Assembly: GCA_947451445.1 (NCBI GenBank)
Contig: CANFZJ010000080.1
Location: 1 to 10,099 of the forward strand
Reading direction: 5' to 3'
Origin: Comamonadaceae bacterium
Lineage (GTDB): Bacteria; Pseudomonadota; Gammaproteobacteria; Burkholderiales; Burkholderiaceae_C
DNA: 10,099 bases
Notes under the pieces: generated by a model
The model's database searches: none
What the model saw: only the letters and a program-made list of their open reading frames with translations
Told to the model about the DNA's origin: nothing
Translations under genes and position numbers: made by a program
Shown: positions 1 to 5,984 of the stretch, one piece after another
Layout of the letters: every line of letters begins with the position of its first letter
Numbering within the stretch: the stretch's first letter is position 1

Positions 1-1
1 C

Positions 2-673
2 AAGACCAGCCTGGGCGCCGCCAACACCGGCAAAGCCTTTACCGACATCGGCGTGGTCAACGACGCATCGCTGGCCGCCACCCAGGGCACGGACTACACC
101 GTGACCTTCAGCGTGCCCGTCCCGCCCGCCACCGGCGCCACCACCTACACCCTGACCAACAACACCACCAGCGTGGTCAGCAGCAGCCTGACCTACACCC
201 CCGGCCAGTCCATCACCATGGGCGGCATCTCGATGGTGGTGCGCGGCACCCCCGCCAACGGCGACACGCTGGACACCAACGCCAACCTGGCCAGCGACCG
301 CCCCAGCATCTTTGGCGTGCTGGACCGCGCCATCAACAGCATGTACGCCGTGGGCTCGACCACCACCGGCGCCACCAGCACCGACGCCAATTTCAACCAG
401 GAACAGGCGATCTCGTTGGCGCAGATCGACACCAGCCTGGAAAAGATCGGTGCCAGCCGGGGCAAGGCGGGCGACCTGCTGACCCGGGCCGACCGCATCA
501 CCGACACCCAGTCGAAAAACACCATCCAGAACGAGTCCGACCGCTCCAACGCCGAAGACATCGACATGATCGCCGCCATTGCCGACCAGAAGAACCAGCA
601 AACCGCCTACCAGGCCGCGCTGCAGTCGTATGCCTCTATTCAAAAACTCACCCTCTTCAACTATATTGGCTGA
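2..673 (+). CDS. flgL: Flagellar hook-associated protein 3 (hook-filament junction protein), C-terminal part
   Basis: The open frame enters from the left edge and ends at TGA 671-673, giving 223 C-terminal residues; the true start lies outside the window. FlgL forms the second junction ring between hook and flagellin filament and is exported by the flagellar type III apparatus. The visible part begins in a Thr/Ser/Ala/Gly-rich stretch typical of the variable, surface-exposed middle domain. It then carries a 'GTPANGDTLD'-type segment common in FlgL, followed by a long helical C-terminus (about the last 110 residues) ending in SIQKLTLFNYIG. That ending matches the FlgL/flagellin-like helix that packs in the filament core, and the '..LFNYI' ending favours FlgL over FliC or FlgK. 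flgK is expected just upstream, outside the window. Identification is by recalled family pattern only. Confidence 0.88.
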   Translation, partial: KTSLGAANTGKAFTDIGVVNDASLAATQGTDYTVTFSVPVPPATGATTYTLTNNTTSVVSSSLTYTPGQSITMGGISMVVRGTPANGDTLDTNANLASDRPSIFGVLDRAINSMYAVGSTTTGATSTDANFNQEQAISLAQIDTSLEKIGASRGKAGDLLTRADRITDTQSKNTIQNESDRSNAEDIDMIAAIADQKNQQTAYQAALQSYASIQKLTLFNYIG

Positions 674-893
674 AGGGTTGGCCCACCCCCAGTCTGCGCG
701 CACTGCGTGTCGCTACGCCAACCCCCTTGCAGGGGGCGATGCTGGCAGCCCGGCAAAGCCGGTTCTGCGGCATCCTGGTATGGGGCCGTTCTCGCGTTGG
801 GCGTGGACAGCCCAGTGCTGAGAGGGTCTGGCGCTCAACCACTTCCCGTGGTCCAATTTCGTGCACTCCATGCAATAAACCGCTCGTCAAAAC
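674..893. repeat. Gap after flgL with a hairpin-rich, repeat-like element
   Basis: This 220-bp stretch has no convincing gene. It contains a perfect 6-bp hairpin CCCCCT-TGC-AGGGGG at 722-736. An imperfect hairpin follows at 745-768: GCAG and CCGGC on the left, GCCGG and CTGC on the right, loop AAA at 755-757. From memory, the segment from about 680 to 775 resembles an intergenic repeat scattered through Comamonadaceae genomes, but I could not check this. Neither hairpin is followed by a T-run, so a classical intrinsic terminator is not supported, although the structures could protect the 3' end of the flgL transcript. The last 50 bp must hold whatever promoter serves the downstream gene; I see no convincing -35/-10 pair. 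Confidence 0.5.
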
Positions 894-2117
894 ATGGCTC
901 AAACCGTTCTTGGCAATGTCACACTGGGCTACCGGCCGCTGTGGAACCGTAGCCGCACGCTAGCGGCGGTGCAGCTATTTATCGAAGCCGGGCATGCGCA
1001 CCCGGTGGACGTGGCGCACCTGGTCACGCTGCTGGACGAACTGGGCGACAGCGACACCCCGCCGTTCCTGCTCTCGCCCAAGTCCCCCCAGTTGCTGCGC
1101 GACCTGCTGGAACACGCCCCCACCAGCGCGCATTGGACCGAGGTCCGCAACGACTGGTTGGGCATCCCCGGCATGGCCGAGCGCGTGCAGCGCGCCCACC
1201 AGCGTGGCATGCGCCTCATCTGGCGGGGCGACGCCGACCAAGCCCCCGGCCCGGAGCTGGCGCGCTGCTTTGTCACCCGCCTGCTGCGCCTGTCACCCCA
1301 ACAGGCACTGGTGGCCCTGCAAGCCGCCGCCCGCCAACGCGCCGGGCTCACGCCGCTAGCCCCCAGCCCGGTACAGCTGAATTACCTGTACGAAGGTATT
1401 GCCAGCCGCCTGCTGATGGAGCACTGCCTGGACCAGCAAGGCACACCCGCCCTGCTGGACTGGCCTTTTGAGGACATCCTGCACGCCCTGCAGCACCAGG
1501 CCATAGCCCCCGACCACCATGCCGTAGTGGCGCTGGTGCAGGCCATCGACAACGACATGTCGGTCGAAAACATCGAAGCCCTGCTGGCCGAGGAGCCCAT
1601 CCTGACCTTCCGCTTTCTGGCCTACGCCAACTCTGCCGCCGTGGGCCTGCGCAAAGACATCGAATCACTGCGCCACGGCCTGATGATGCTGGGCACCAGC
1701 CCGCTCAAGCGCTGGCTCACCGAGCAACTGCCCCAGGCCAGCCGCGACCCCAACCTGGCCCCGGTCAAAGCCGCCATGGTGCTGCGCGCCCGGTTGATGG
1801 AGCACCTGCTGGACACCGGGGTCGAGCACGAACTGGCCCGCGAAATCTATCTCTGCGGCCTGTTTTCGCAGATCGACGTGCTGATGGGCGAGCCCCTGGG
1901 CACGGCCCTGCACCGCGTGCCCCTGAGCAGCCGCATCTTCAACGCCACCCTGCGCAGCAGCGGCCCCTACGCGCCCCTGCTGCAAGTGGCCAGCGCCCTG
2001 GAATCCGACAACAGCGCCCACATCCGCAAGCTATGCCACCAGCACGGCATGGCGCTGGAAGACGTGAACCGCAGCCTGCTGCGCACGCTCACCGGGCGCC
2101 GGGTGCTACGGCTCTGA
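894..2117 (+). CDS. HDOD domain protein with a degenerate EAL-like N-terminus (YuxH-type)
   Basis: The 407-residue protein has an HDOD domain over about residues 205-400, including ILTFRFLAYANSAAVGL (236-252), ESLRHGLMMLG (257-267) and CGLFSQIDVLMGEPL (321-335). These match the C-terminal half of EAL-HDOD proteins of the YuxH/COG3434 type. The N-terminal segment LGYRPLWNRSRTLAAVQLF (11-29) aligns in style with the start of an EAL domain. The catalytic ExLxR motif is replaced (QLFIE), and no later EAL motifs for metal or c-di-GMP binding are visible, so phosphodiesterase activity is unlikely. HDOD domains are non-catalytic relatives of HD phosphohydrolases that act as signalling or scaffold modules. 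The gene follows flgL but is separated by 220 bp, so it probably has its own promoter. ATG 894 has no clear Shine-Dalgarno; the in-frame ATG at 870 is followed almost at once by a stop, so 894 is the first usable start. Confidence 0.8.
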   Translation: MAQTVLGNVTLGYRPLWNRSRTLAAVQLFIEAGHAHPVDVAHLVTLLDELGDSDTPPFLLSPKSPQLLRDLLEHAPTSAHWTEVRNDWLGIPGMAERVQRAHQRGMRLIWRGDADQAPGPELARCFVTRLLRLSPQQALVALQAAARQRAGLTPLAPSPVQLNYLYEGIASRLLMEHCLDQQGTPALLDWPFEDILHALQHQAIAPDHHAVVALVQAIDNDMSVENIEALLAEEPILTFRFLAYANSAAVGLRKDIESLRHGLMMLGTSPLKRWLTEQLPQASRDPNLAPVKAAMVLRARLMEHLLDTGVEHELAREIYLCGLFSQIDVLMGEPLGTALHRVPLSSRIFNATLRSSGPYAPLLQVASALESDNSAHIRKLCHQHGMALEDVNRSLLRTLTGRRVLRL

Positions 2118-2130
2118 GGCCGTACCGCGT

Positions 2131-2185
2131 TGCTATTTAATTAATAGCTATCAGCGCCCACTCCAATTGCGCTAGCAGGCTAAAA
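2131..2185. repeat. AT-rich palindromic intergenic repeat-like element between convergent genes
   Basis: The 72-bp gap between the convergent HDOD and creatininase genes holds two inverted repeats. The first is GCTATT (2132-2137) with AATAGC (2143-2148) around a 5-nt loop. The second is AGCGC (2153-2157) with GCGCT (2169-2173) around an 11-nt loop. The TTAATTAATAG core stands out from the GC-rich surroundings. I recall similar 'GCTATTTAATTAATAGC..AGCGC' elements scattered between genes in Comamonadaceae, but this is not verified. It may end transcription from both sides, although neither stem is followed by a proper T-tract. Confidence 0.5.
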
Positions 2186-2189
2186 GACC

Positions 2190-3005
2190 TTAAAAACTTG
2201 GCCCATCCACCAGCGTAGCCAGCGGCAAATCCGCCAGTTCCCCCAGCAGCCGCGCCAGCTGCAGCCCGGCCGCATCGACCAGCGCCTGGCCCTTGTCTGC
2301 CGTGGCGGCAGCGGCGTTACCGGCAGCACCTGCGGGGTTGTAGTCCTGCATCTGCCAGCCGAACTTGGCGCTTTTGCCATTGCCCAGGATGGGGTACTGG
2401 GCGGCCCGGTCTTGCGAGGTAGAGTGAAAGTGGCGCGCCTGGGCCATGTCCACCGTCTGCGGGCGCAGGGCCAGCATCATCGAGGTTTCCACATCGCCCG
2501 CGTGGATGCCAAAGCGGTGTTCTTCGGCACTGAACGGGTCCAAGGCCTCGCCCAGCGGCAGGCTGAACCAGTTGGCGCTGTAAACCAGCAAATCGTGCTC
2601 GGTACGCAGGGTGCGGGCCACGATGTCCATCAGGCTGACCTGGCCGCCGTGCGAATTGAACAGCAGCAGCTTTTTGACACCGCTGCGCGCCACACAGGCA
2701 CCGAGCTCGGTCCAGACGCGCACCAAGGTTTCGGACGACAGGGTGAGCGTGCCGGGGAAGCGGATGTGCTCGGGGCTGAAGCCGACCTGCTGGGTGGGCA
2801 GGAACAGCACCGACGCGTCGGCCGCCAGGTGTGGCAGCGCGGCCTGGACCACGCCATCGACCAGGGTAGTGTCCACACTCAGCGGCAGGTGCGGGCCATG
2901 TTGCTCGATAGCGGCCACGGGCAGTACAGCCACGGTGCGGGCGGGGTCAAGCTGCGCGAAATGGCGGGTCGTCAGGTCGGCCCAAAAGCGGGAGGGGGTA
3001 GGCAT
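2190..3005 (-). CDS. Creatininase-family amidohydrolase
   Basis: The 271-residue protein carries the metal-binding signature of the creatininase family: AAIEQHGPHLPLSVD with E34, H36 and D45, then FNSHGGQ with H119, and HAGDVET with H168, D171 and E173. Members are cytoplasmic Zn/Mn-dependent hydrolases of cyclic or linear amides (creatininase itself, FAPy-type deformylases, MftE-like peptidases). The substrate here cannot be read from sequence. The length is normal for the family. The C-terminus contains an Ala-rich stretch (NPAGAAGNAAAATADKG) that looks like a flexible insertion. ATG 3005 is only 4 bp after the TGA of the TauE/SafE-like gene on the same strand, which suggests cotranscription and translational coupling, since the Shine-Dalgarno is weak. 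It is the last gene of the hemN-side group. Its link to heme or oxidase biogenesis is inference from position only. Confidence 0.87.
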   Translation of the reverse strand: MPTPSRFWADLTTRHFAQLDPARTVAVLPVAAIEQHGPHLPLSVDTTLVDGVVQAALPHLAADASVLFLPTQQVGFSPEHIRFPGTLTLSSETLVRVWTELGACVARSGVKKLLLFNSHGGQVSLMDIVARTLRTEHDLLVYSANWFSLPLGEALDPFSAEEHRFGIHAGDVETSMMLALRPQTVDMAQARHFHSTSQDRAAQYPILGNGKSAKFGWQMQDYNPAGAAGNAAAATADKGQALVDAAGLQLARLLGELADLPLATLVDGPSF

Positions 3006-3009
3006 CCGG

Positions 3010-3690
3010 TCATTCTAGGATGCTGCGGCACAGCGCCAGCACCCGCGGATCCATGCCGTGCAGCAGTGCCCAGGCGGCCACGGCGGCCAGCGACGCCCCG
3101 GCAACCCGCAGGCCGCCGTCTTTGCGGGCCGGGTTACGCCAGGCCTGCCAGCGCAGCCACAGCCAGGGTCCGGCTAGCAGGCCGATGCTGCTACCCAAAG
3201 CAAACAAGGCCATGGCCAGCGCGCCGTCCAGCAGGCCACCGCTGAGGGACGCGACCAGCAGCGCCGAATACAGCAGGCCGCAGGGCATCAGCGCCCAGGC
3301 CGCACCGGCTGCGAATACCCACGAGCGCCCGGCCAGCTTGGGGCGCAGCACGGCCCACACTTGGCGGCCCATGCCATCGACCCACAGCGGCTGCCGGGCC
3401 AGCACCAGCAGCACCAGCCCCCAGACCAGCACCGCCCCGTGGAACAGCGTCCACACCGGGCGCAGCGCTGCCGATTGCGCGGTCAGCCAGGCCAGGTTTT
3501 GCACCGCTGCTGCCGCCAGCGCCCCGGCCAGGGTGTAGCCCGCCAGGCGCCCGGCCTGCAGCTGCCACGCGCCCCAGCGCGCCCCGGCCACGCGCACCAC
3601 CCCGGCGCAAGCCACGCCGCACATGCCCGCGCAGTGCGGGCCGCCCGCCAGGCCCATCAGCAAGGCGGTCCAGAGCAGGCCGGTGTGCAT
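3010..3690 (-). CDS. TauE/SafE (DsbD_2-like) membrane protein, probable metal handling for cbb3 oxidase assembly
   Basis: This is a 226-residue, strongly hydrophobic protein with about six membrane segments. Near the N-terminus it has LAGGPHCAGMCGVAC with C20, C24 and C28, and later ALMPCGLLYSALL with C137. This 'GPHCxxMCG ... PCGxxY' pattern is typical of the COG2836/DsbD_2-like branch annotated as sulfite exporter TauE/SafE. That branch often sits beside cbb3 oxidase or hemN/anr genes in Pseudomonas and betaproteobacteria. A role moving copper or reductant across the membrane during oxidase assembly fits the Cys motif and the location, but is inference. ATG 3690 is chosen because a GGAG Shine-Dalgarno (3699-3696) lies 5 nt upstream and the protein starts directly with a membrane segment. 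The frame stays open up to 3969, but that extension overlaps hemN in another frame and looks non-coding. The start is 58 bp after the hemN stop. Confidence 0.85.
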   Translation of the reverse strand: MHTGLLWTALLMGLAGGPHCAGMCGVACAGVVRVAGARWGAWQLQAGRLAGYTLAGALAAAAVQNLAWLTAQSAALRPVWTLFHGAVLVWGLVLLVLARQPLWVDGMGRQVWAVLRPKLAGRSWVFAAGAAWALMPCGLLYSALLVASLSGGLLDGALAMALFALGSSIGLLAGPWLWLRWQAWRNPARKDGGLRVAGASLAAVAAWALLHGMDPRVLALCRSILE

Positions 3691-3695
3691 TGGGT

Positions 3696-3699
3696 CTCC
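3696..3699 (-). promoter_or_regulatory. Shine-Dalgarno GGAG of the TauE/SafE-like gene
   Basis: GGAG on the minus strand lies 5 nt before ATG 3690 and fixes that start. Its first two G residues (3699, 3698) are also the closing bases of the hairpin repeat at 3698-3727, so the site may be partly hidden in the folded mRNA. Confidence 0.65.
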
Positions 3700-3727
3700 G
3701 TCAACCCCGCCTACGCGGGAATGACGG
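3698..3727. repeat. Inverted repeat of the CGTCATTCCCGC type between hemN and the TauE/SafE-like gene
   Basis: The arms 3698-3710 and 3715-3727 pair at 11 of 13 positions around a 4-nt loop (CTAC); the mismatches are 3704/3721 and 3705/3720. On the minus strand it starts CCGTCATTCCCGCG. This resembles the abundant 'ATTCCC-N8-GGGAAT' type of intergenic repeat known from Neisseria (dRS3) and similar elements in other betaproteobacteria. The right half here has drifted from perfect symmetry. It fills much of the 58-bp gap between hemN and the next gene. Confidence 0.7.
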
Positions 3728-3748
3728 GAAGGAATGGCGTGCCATGTC

Positions 3749-5155
3749 TCAAATAATCCGTGAGAAACGGGCCCGGTTCTGGTCGGCCTGCAGGTAGCGG
3801 TCAAACACCATGGCGACGGCACGTACAAAGAACCAGCCGCTGGCGGTGACCCGGATGCTGCTGCCATCCAGCGCCACCAAGCCCGCGTCCACCAGCGGCT
3901 GCAGGGCGGCCAGTTCGGTGGCGAACGTAGCCTTGAAGTCCACCAGGTACGCCAGTTCGATGGATTCAAACTGCACCTCGCCCTGGCACATCAGGGCCAT
4001 GATGGTGGCGCGGCGCACCAGGTCGTCACGGGTCAGCGCCAGGCCGCGCACCACGGGCAACTGGCCCTGGTCGATCCGGTCGCAGTATTCGTCTATGGTT
4101 TTGGCGTTCTGGCTGTAAGTAGCGCCGATACGGCCGATAGCTGACACGCCCAGGCCGATCAGGTCGCAGTCGGGCTGGGTGCTGTAGCCCTGGAAGTTGC
4201 GGTGCAGCCGCCCTTGCCGCTTGGCCACGGCCAGCGCGTCGTTGGGCAGGGCGAAATGGTCCATGCCCACATACACATAGCCGGCCCCCAGCAGCACGTC
4301 CAGCGCCTGCGACAGCATGGACAGTTTGTCTGCCGCCACCGGCAGCTCGGCGCTGACAATCCGCCGCTGCGGTTTGAAGCGCTGCGGCAAATGGGCATAG
4401 GCATACAGCGCAATGCGGTCCGGGCGCAGCTGCACCACCTGCTCCAGCGTGCGGGCGAACGACACCGGCGTCTGGCGCGGCAGACCGTAGATCAGGTCGG
4501 TGTTGATGGACCCAAAGCCCAGCCCGCGCGCAGCCTCCACCAGGTCGAACACCTGTTGCGCAGGCTGCACCCGGTGCACGGCTTTTTGGACCTCGGGGTC
4601 AAAGTCCTGCACGCCAAAACTCAGGCGGTTGAAACCCATGGCCGCCAGCGCGGCCAGCCGGGCCGGGTCCACGGTGCGCGGATCGACCTCGATGGCATAT
4701 TCCCCGCCCGGGGCCAACGTAAAGTAGCGGCCCAGCAAGGCCAGCAGCTGGGCCAGCTCGTCGTCGCTGAAGAAAGTGGGGCTGCCCCCGCCCAAGTGCA
4801 GCTGGCTGACCACCCGGCCGGTGCCCAGCTGGGCCGCATGCAGCGCCATTTCGCGCTCCAGGTACTGCAGGTAGGTGGCGGCGCGCTCAAAGCGCTTGGT
4901 GATGATCTTGTTGCAGGCACAGTAGTAGCACAGCGACGCGCAGAACGGAATGTGCACGTACACCGACAGCGGTAGGCCCGTCGGGGCGTCACGGCGCAGC
5001 CGCAGGGCACGGGCATAGTCGTCACTGCCAAAGGCTTCGACAAAACGGTCGGCGGTGGGGTAAGAGGTGTAGCGCGGCCCGGGCACGTCAAAACGGCGCA
5101 GAAAGTCGGGCAGCACGCGGGGCGCACTGGGGATACGGGTCGTCTCGGATTGCAT
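3749..5155 (-). CDS. hemN: Oxygen-independent coproporphyrinogen III oxidase (radical SAM)
   Basis: HemN converts coproporphyrinogen III to protoporphyrinogen IX without oxygen, a cytoplasmic step of heme synthesis under low oxygen. Numbered from the upstream TTG at 5164 (471 aa), VYVHIPFCASLCYYCACNK contains C75, C79 and C82 of the radical-SAM CxxxCxxC cluster motif plus C84, as in E. coli HemN. LHLGGGSPTFF is the GGGxPT S-adenosylmethionine-binding segment. RYTSYPTADRF and NFQGYST are further HemN signatures. The length (468 aa from ATG) fits bona fide HemN rather than the shorter HemW. The ATG at 5155 is preferred over TTG 5164; neither has a Shine-Dalgarno. The gene is divergent from fnr, and a perfect FNR box lies centred about 42 bp upstream of the ATG, so anaerobic control by FNR is very likely. 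Heme made here could feed the nearby cbb3 oxidase. Confidence 0.95.
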   Translation of the reverse strand: MQSETTRIPSAPRVLPDFLRRFDVPGPRYTSYPTADRFVEAFGSDDYARALRLRRDAPTGLPLSVYVHIPFCASLCYYCACNKIITKRFERAATYLQYLEREMALHAAQLGTGRVVSQLHLGGGSPTFFSDDELAQLLALLGRYFTLAPGGEYAIEVDPRTVDPARLAALAAMGFNRLSFGVQDFDPEVQKAVHRVQPAQQVFDLVEAARGLGFGSINTDLIYGLPRQTPVSFARTLEQVVQLRPDRIALYAYAHLPQRFKPQRRIVSAELPVAADKLSMLSQALDVLLGAGYVYVGMDHFALPNDALAVAKRQGRLHRNFQGYSTQPDCDLIGLGVSAIGRIGATYSQNAKTIDEYCDRIDQGQLPVVRGLALTRDDLVRRATIMALMCQGEVQFESIELAYLVDFKATFATELAALQPLVDAGLVALDGSSIRVTASGWFFVRAVAMVFDRYLQADQNRARFSRII

Positions 5156-5157
5156 AG

Positions 5158-5170
5158 GGCACAATGTGCC
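5158..5170. promoter_or_regulatory. 13-bp perfect dyad at the hemN start
   Basis: GGCACA-A-TGTGCC is a perfect inverted repeat with 6-bp arms and a 1-nt spacer, too tight to form an RNA hairpin but shaped like a dimeric protein site. It lies 3 bp upstream of the hemN ATG and overlaps the position expected for the hemN -10 element if FNR activates from the box at 5191-5204. No known regulator is assigned; chance occurrence is possible. Confidence 0.3.
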
Positions 5171-5190
5171 GCGAACAGTCCGCCGCTTGC

Positions 5191-5204
5191 TTGATATGGA
5201 TCAA
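5191..5204. promoter_or_regulatory. FNR box between hemN and fnr
   Basis: TTGATATGGATCAA matches the FNR/ANR consensus TTGAT-N4-ATCAA at all ten defined positions. It lies in the 107-bp gap between the divergent hemN and fnr genes, and the adjacent regulator carries the matching E-xx-SR recognition helix. Its centre (5197/5198) is 42 bp from the hemN ATG and 65 bp from the fnr ATG. It could therefore serve hemN activation, fnr autoregulation, or both. Confidence 0.92.
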
Positions 5205-5226
5205 CTCCCTTGCAAATGCATCTGTG

Positions 5227-5232
5227 GACAAT
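5227..5232 (+). promoter_or_regulatory. Candidate -10 element of the fnr promoter
   Basis: GACAAT matches TATAAT at 4 of 6 positions and sits exactly where a -10 box belongs (-12 to -7) if the FNR box is centred at -41.5 in a class II promoter. The predicted transcript starts near 5239, leaving a leader of about 24 nt before ATG 5263. The placement is calculated, not measured. Confidence 0.45.
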
Positions 5233-5262
5233 ACTGTTTTACAAAAAGTCCATACTGCACGC

Positions 5263-5982
5263 ATGTCACTCGCCTCTATCAAAGTTGCCTGCTCAAACTG
5301 CAATCTGCGCGAGCTGTGCATGCCCCTGGGGTTGAACGACGATGAACTGGAGCGCATCGACAGCCTGGTCGCCACACGGCGCAAGCTCAAACGCGGCGAC
5401 ACGCTGTTCCACAACGGCGAACGGTTTACCGCGCTATACGCCATCCGCACCGGTTTTTTCAAAACCGCCATCACCACCGAAGACGGGCGTGACCAGGTCA
5501 CCGGGTTCCAAATGGCGGGCGAGATCATCGGCCTAGATGGCATCGTCAACGACCAGCACACCTGCGACGCGGTGGCACTGGAAGATGCCGAGGTCTGCGA
5601 AATGCCGTTTGAGCGCATCGAAGAACTGTCACGCGAAGTCAACGCCCTGCAGCGCCATGTACACAAGATCATGAGCCGCGAGATCGTGCGCGAACACGGT
5701 GTGATGCTGCTGCTGGGCAGCATGCGGGCCGAAGAGCGGCTGGCCGCCTTTTTGCTGAACCTGGTGCAGCGCCTGCACGCACGCGGCTTTTCGCAGCTGG
5801 AGCTGGTGCTGCGCATGACCCGCGAAGAAATCGGCAGCTACCTGGGCCTGAAGCTGGAAACGGTGAGCCGCACCTTCTCCAAATTTGCCGAAGACGGCAT
5901 TGTGGAAGTCAAGCAGCGGCACATCCGCATTCTGGATACCGAGGCGCTCAAGCGCATCGTGAATCCGCAGGTCTGCAGCTAA
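5263..5982 (+). CDS. fnr: FNR/ANR-family oxygen-sensing transcriptional regulator
   Basis: The 239-residue Crp-Fnr family protein has all four Fe-S ligands expected for oxygen sensing: ACSNCNLRELCM gives C10, C13 and C19, and AEVCEMPF gives C112 (E. coli FNR C20, C23, C29, C122). The cyclic-nucleotide-type beta barrel spans about 25-115 and the dimer helix about 118-145. A winged helix-turn-helix follows, with TREEIGSYLGLKLETVSRTF at 186-205. Its E199, S202 and R203 match the E-xx-SR motif that reads TTGAT half-sites, so the box at 5191-5204 is a plausible own target. ATG 5263 is chosen because it puts the cysteines at the usual distance from the N-terminus; the frame is open back to ATG 5164, but that part reads through the FNR box. 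There is no good Shine-Dalgarno. The gene is divergent from hemN and ends 2 bp from the end of ccoH. Confidence 0.95.
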   Translation: MSLASIKVACSNCNLRELCMPLGLNDDELERIDSLVATRRKLKRGDTLFHNGERFTALYAIRTGFFKTAITTEDGRDQVTGFQMAGEIIGLDGIVNDQHTCDAVALEDAEVCEMPFERIEELSREVNALQRHVHKIMSREIVREHGVMLLLGSMRAEERLAAFLLNLVQRLHARGFSQLELVLRMTREEIGSYLGLKLETVSRTFSKFAEDGIVEVKQRHIRILDTEALKRIVNPQVCS

Positions 5983-5984
5983 CC

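Noticed and set aside
722..768. Intrinsic terminator after flgL
   Set aside because: Good stems are present, but none is followed by a run of T on either strand, so I list them only as repeat-like structure.
2412..3245. Plus-strand open frame of 277 codons opposite the creatininase and TauE/SafE-like genes
   Set aside because: It spans the junction of two well-supported minus-strand genes, has no recognisable motif, and is Arg/Gln/Gly-biased like other shadow frames.
3691..3969. N-terminal extension of the TauE/SafE-like gene up to 3969
   Set aside because: The extension overlaps the hemN 3' end in another frame, is Trp/Arg/Pro-rich with no family resemblance, and ATG 3690 has a proper Shine-Dalgarno.
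4202..4975. Plus-strand open frame of 257 codons opposite hemN
   Set aside because: It is antisense to the most conserved part of hemN and shows only shadow-type composition.
5164..5262. Upstream start of fnr at ATG 5164
   Set aside because: It would place the FNR box inside the coding region, and the extra 33 residues lie before the normal N-terminus of FNR proteins.
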